A stretch of DNA of 64,000 bases, from positions 1 to 64,000 of the forward strand of contig CAZHLJ010000008.1 in NCBI GenBank assembly GCA_964533215.1, given 5' to 3'. A program made the position numbers and the translations under genes. The notes under the pieces are model-generated. The model had not been told where the DNA came from, made no database searches, and saw only the letters and a list, made by a program, of their open reading frames with translations. Position 1 is the stretch's first letter, and each line of letters begins with the position of its first letter. Source of the stretch: Bact-08 sp964533215. GTDB lineage: Bacteria; Bacteroidota; Bacteroidia; Bacteroidales; UBA932. Positions 63,620 through 64,000 of this stretch are shown one piece after another.

Positions 63620-64000
63620 ATGAAAAAGACAATAAATTATGCATGGACTTTGTCACTGATGTTTCTGACATTGGTATTTATACCAGTCTCTTGCAACAAA
63701 GATGTTTCAAGCAAAAATCCACAGCTGATAAAAGTATCAGGAGAAGGTGCAGATGCAACCACAAAGACTACATTAAACGGACTTATCACCTCATGGATTG
63801 CAGGAACTGATATGGTTGGAATTTACTCAGATAAGGCGCGTACAGCAGCTAACGGTGGGGGAAGTGTAATTGTAAATGCCCAATTTACGGCAGCAAGCAA
63901 TGGTGTTATGTCAAACTTTACCGGAAACATGTATTGGGGAGAAGCAAACAGTGCTCACAAATTTTATGCATATTACCCATATTCGGCAGGTAGTGAATCA
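63620..64000 (+). CDS. Fimbrillin-family lipoprotein, 5' part (runs off the window)
   Basis: The first 127 residues. The signal peptide ends at lipobox Cys25 (PVSC). The mature start (KVSGEGADATTKTTLNG, then WIAGTDMVGIYSD and FYAYYPYSAG) is typical of Mfa1/FimA-like fimbrillins, where the N-terminal strand is removed by a gingipain-like protease before donor-strand polymerisation. It is probably a surface fimbria subunit or adhesin. The 3' end lies beyond the window. Confidence 0.8.
   Translation, partial: MKKTINYAWTLSLMFLTLVFIPVSCNKDVSSKNPQLIKVSGEGADATTKTTLNGLITSWIAGTDMVGIYSDKARTAANGGGSVIVNAQFTAASNGVMSNFTGNMYWGEANSAHKFYAYYPYSAGSES

Noticed and set aside
1..64000. CRISPR arrays, rRNA genes, riboswitches, prophage
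   Set aside because: No regularly spaced repeats, no rRNA sequence, no recognised riboswitch fold and no phage structural genes were seen.

Overview
The window comes from a member of the Bacteroidota, most likely order Bacteroidales. It carries SusC/SusD pairs with STN-domain TonB receptors and a FecI/FecR-type sigma/anti-sigma pair. Many genes have the Bacteroidota promoter signature TAnnTTTGY upstream and few have Shine-Dalgarno sites. It also has a fimbrillin-type lipoprotein and moderately AT-rich DNA. The genus cannot be named from sequence alone. One 100-base run of N (52604-52703) marks a scaffold join.

Layout. (1) 814-14829: an ECF sigma factor, FecR anti-sigma factor, STN-SusC, SusD and a metallohydrolase-like lipoprotein that has lost HExxH, then two exported thioredoxin-fold proteins and a secreted TldD/TldE pair. 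I read this as a peptide or protein import and processing locus. (2) 485-797, 14947-15343 and 18973-19168: a dispersed family of ~190-bp imperfect palindromes whose arms show compensatory changes between copies. (3) 15417-42293: housekeeping genes, namely a RecD-like helicase, dipeptidyl peptidase, yicC, glnS, msrBA, nfo, recG, pdxA, rnhA, mqnC (futalosine menaquinone route), gpsA, pgi, an AddAB-like nuclease/helicase pair and the oxidative pentose phosphate set gnd-zwf-pgl. (4) 42300-51288: one minus-strand operon for a chemosensory array, cheW-cheR(TPR)-cheW-mcp-cheA(REC)-cheB, followed by a receiver/ATPase protein and a patatin-like lipase. The order resembles the Pseudomonas Wsp system, but the diguanylate cyclase output is replaced by a REC-HATPase protein whose phosphoacceptor His is Gln. 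(5) 52573-58746: two relics of one internally deleted IS3-family element flank a lasso-peptide-type RiPP cluster. The cluster contains an HPr-kinase-like protein, a sulfotransferase, a PqqD/B1 protein, a B2 protease, a macrolactam synthetase, and an unannotated 37-residue precursor at 57932-58045. (6) 59015-64000: tRNA-Lys(CUU), mscL, a YidE/AspT-type transporter with RCK domains, a WG-repeat lipoprotein, a small peptide gene and the start of a fimbrillin-like lipoprotein.

The strongest candidates for undescribed biology are the RiPP cluster (a precursor with C-terminal Ser plus both a kinase and a sulfotransferase, and no bulky plug residue in the predicted tail), the Wsp-like array with a pseudo-kinase output, and the covarying long-hairpin repeat family. 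All functional calls rest on motifs read by eye. No database search was run.
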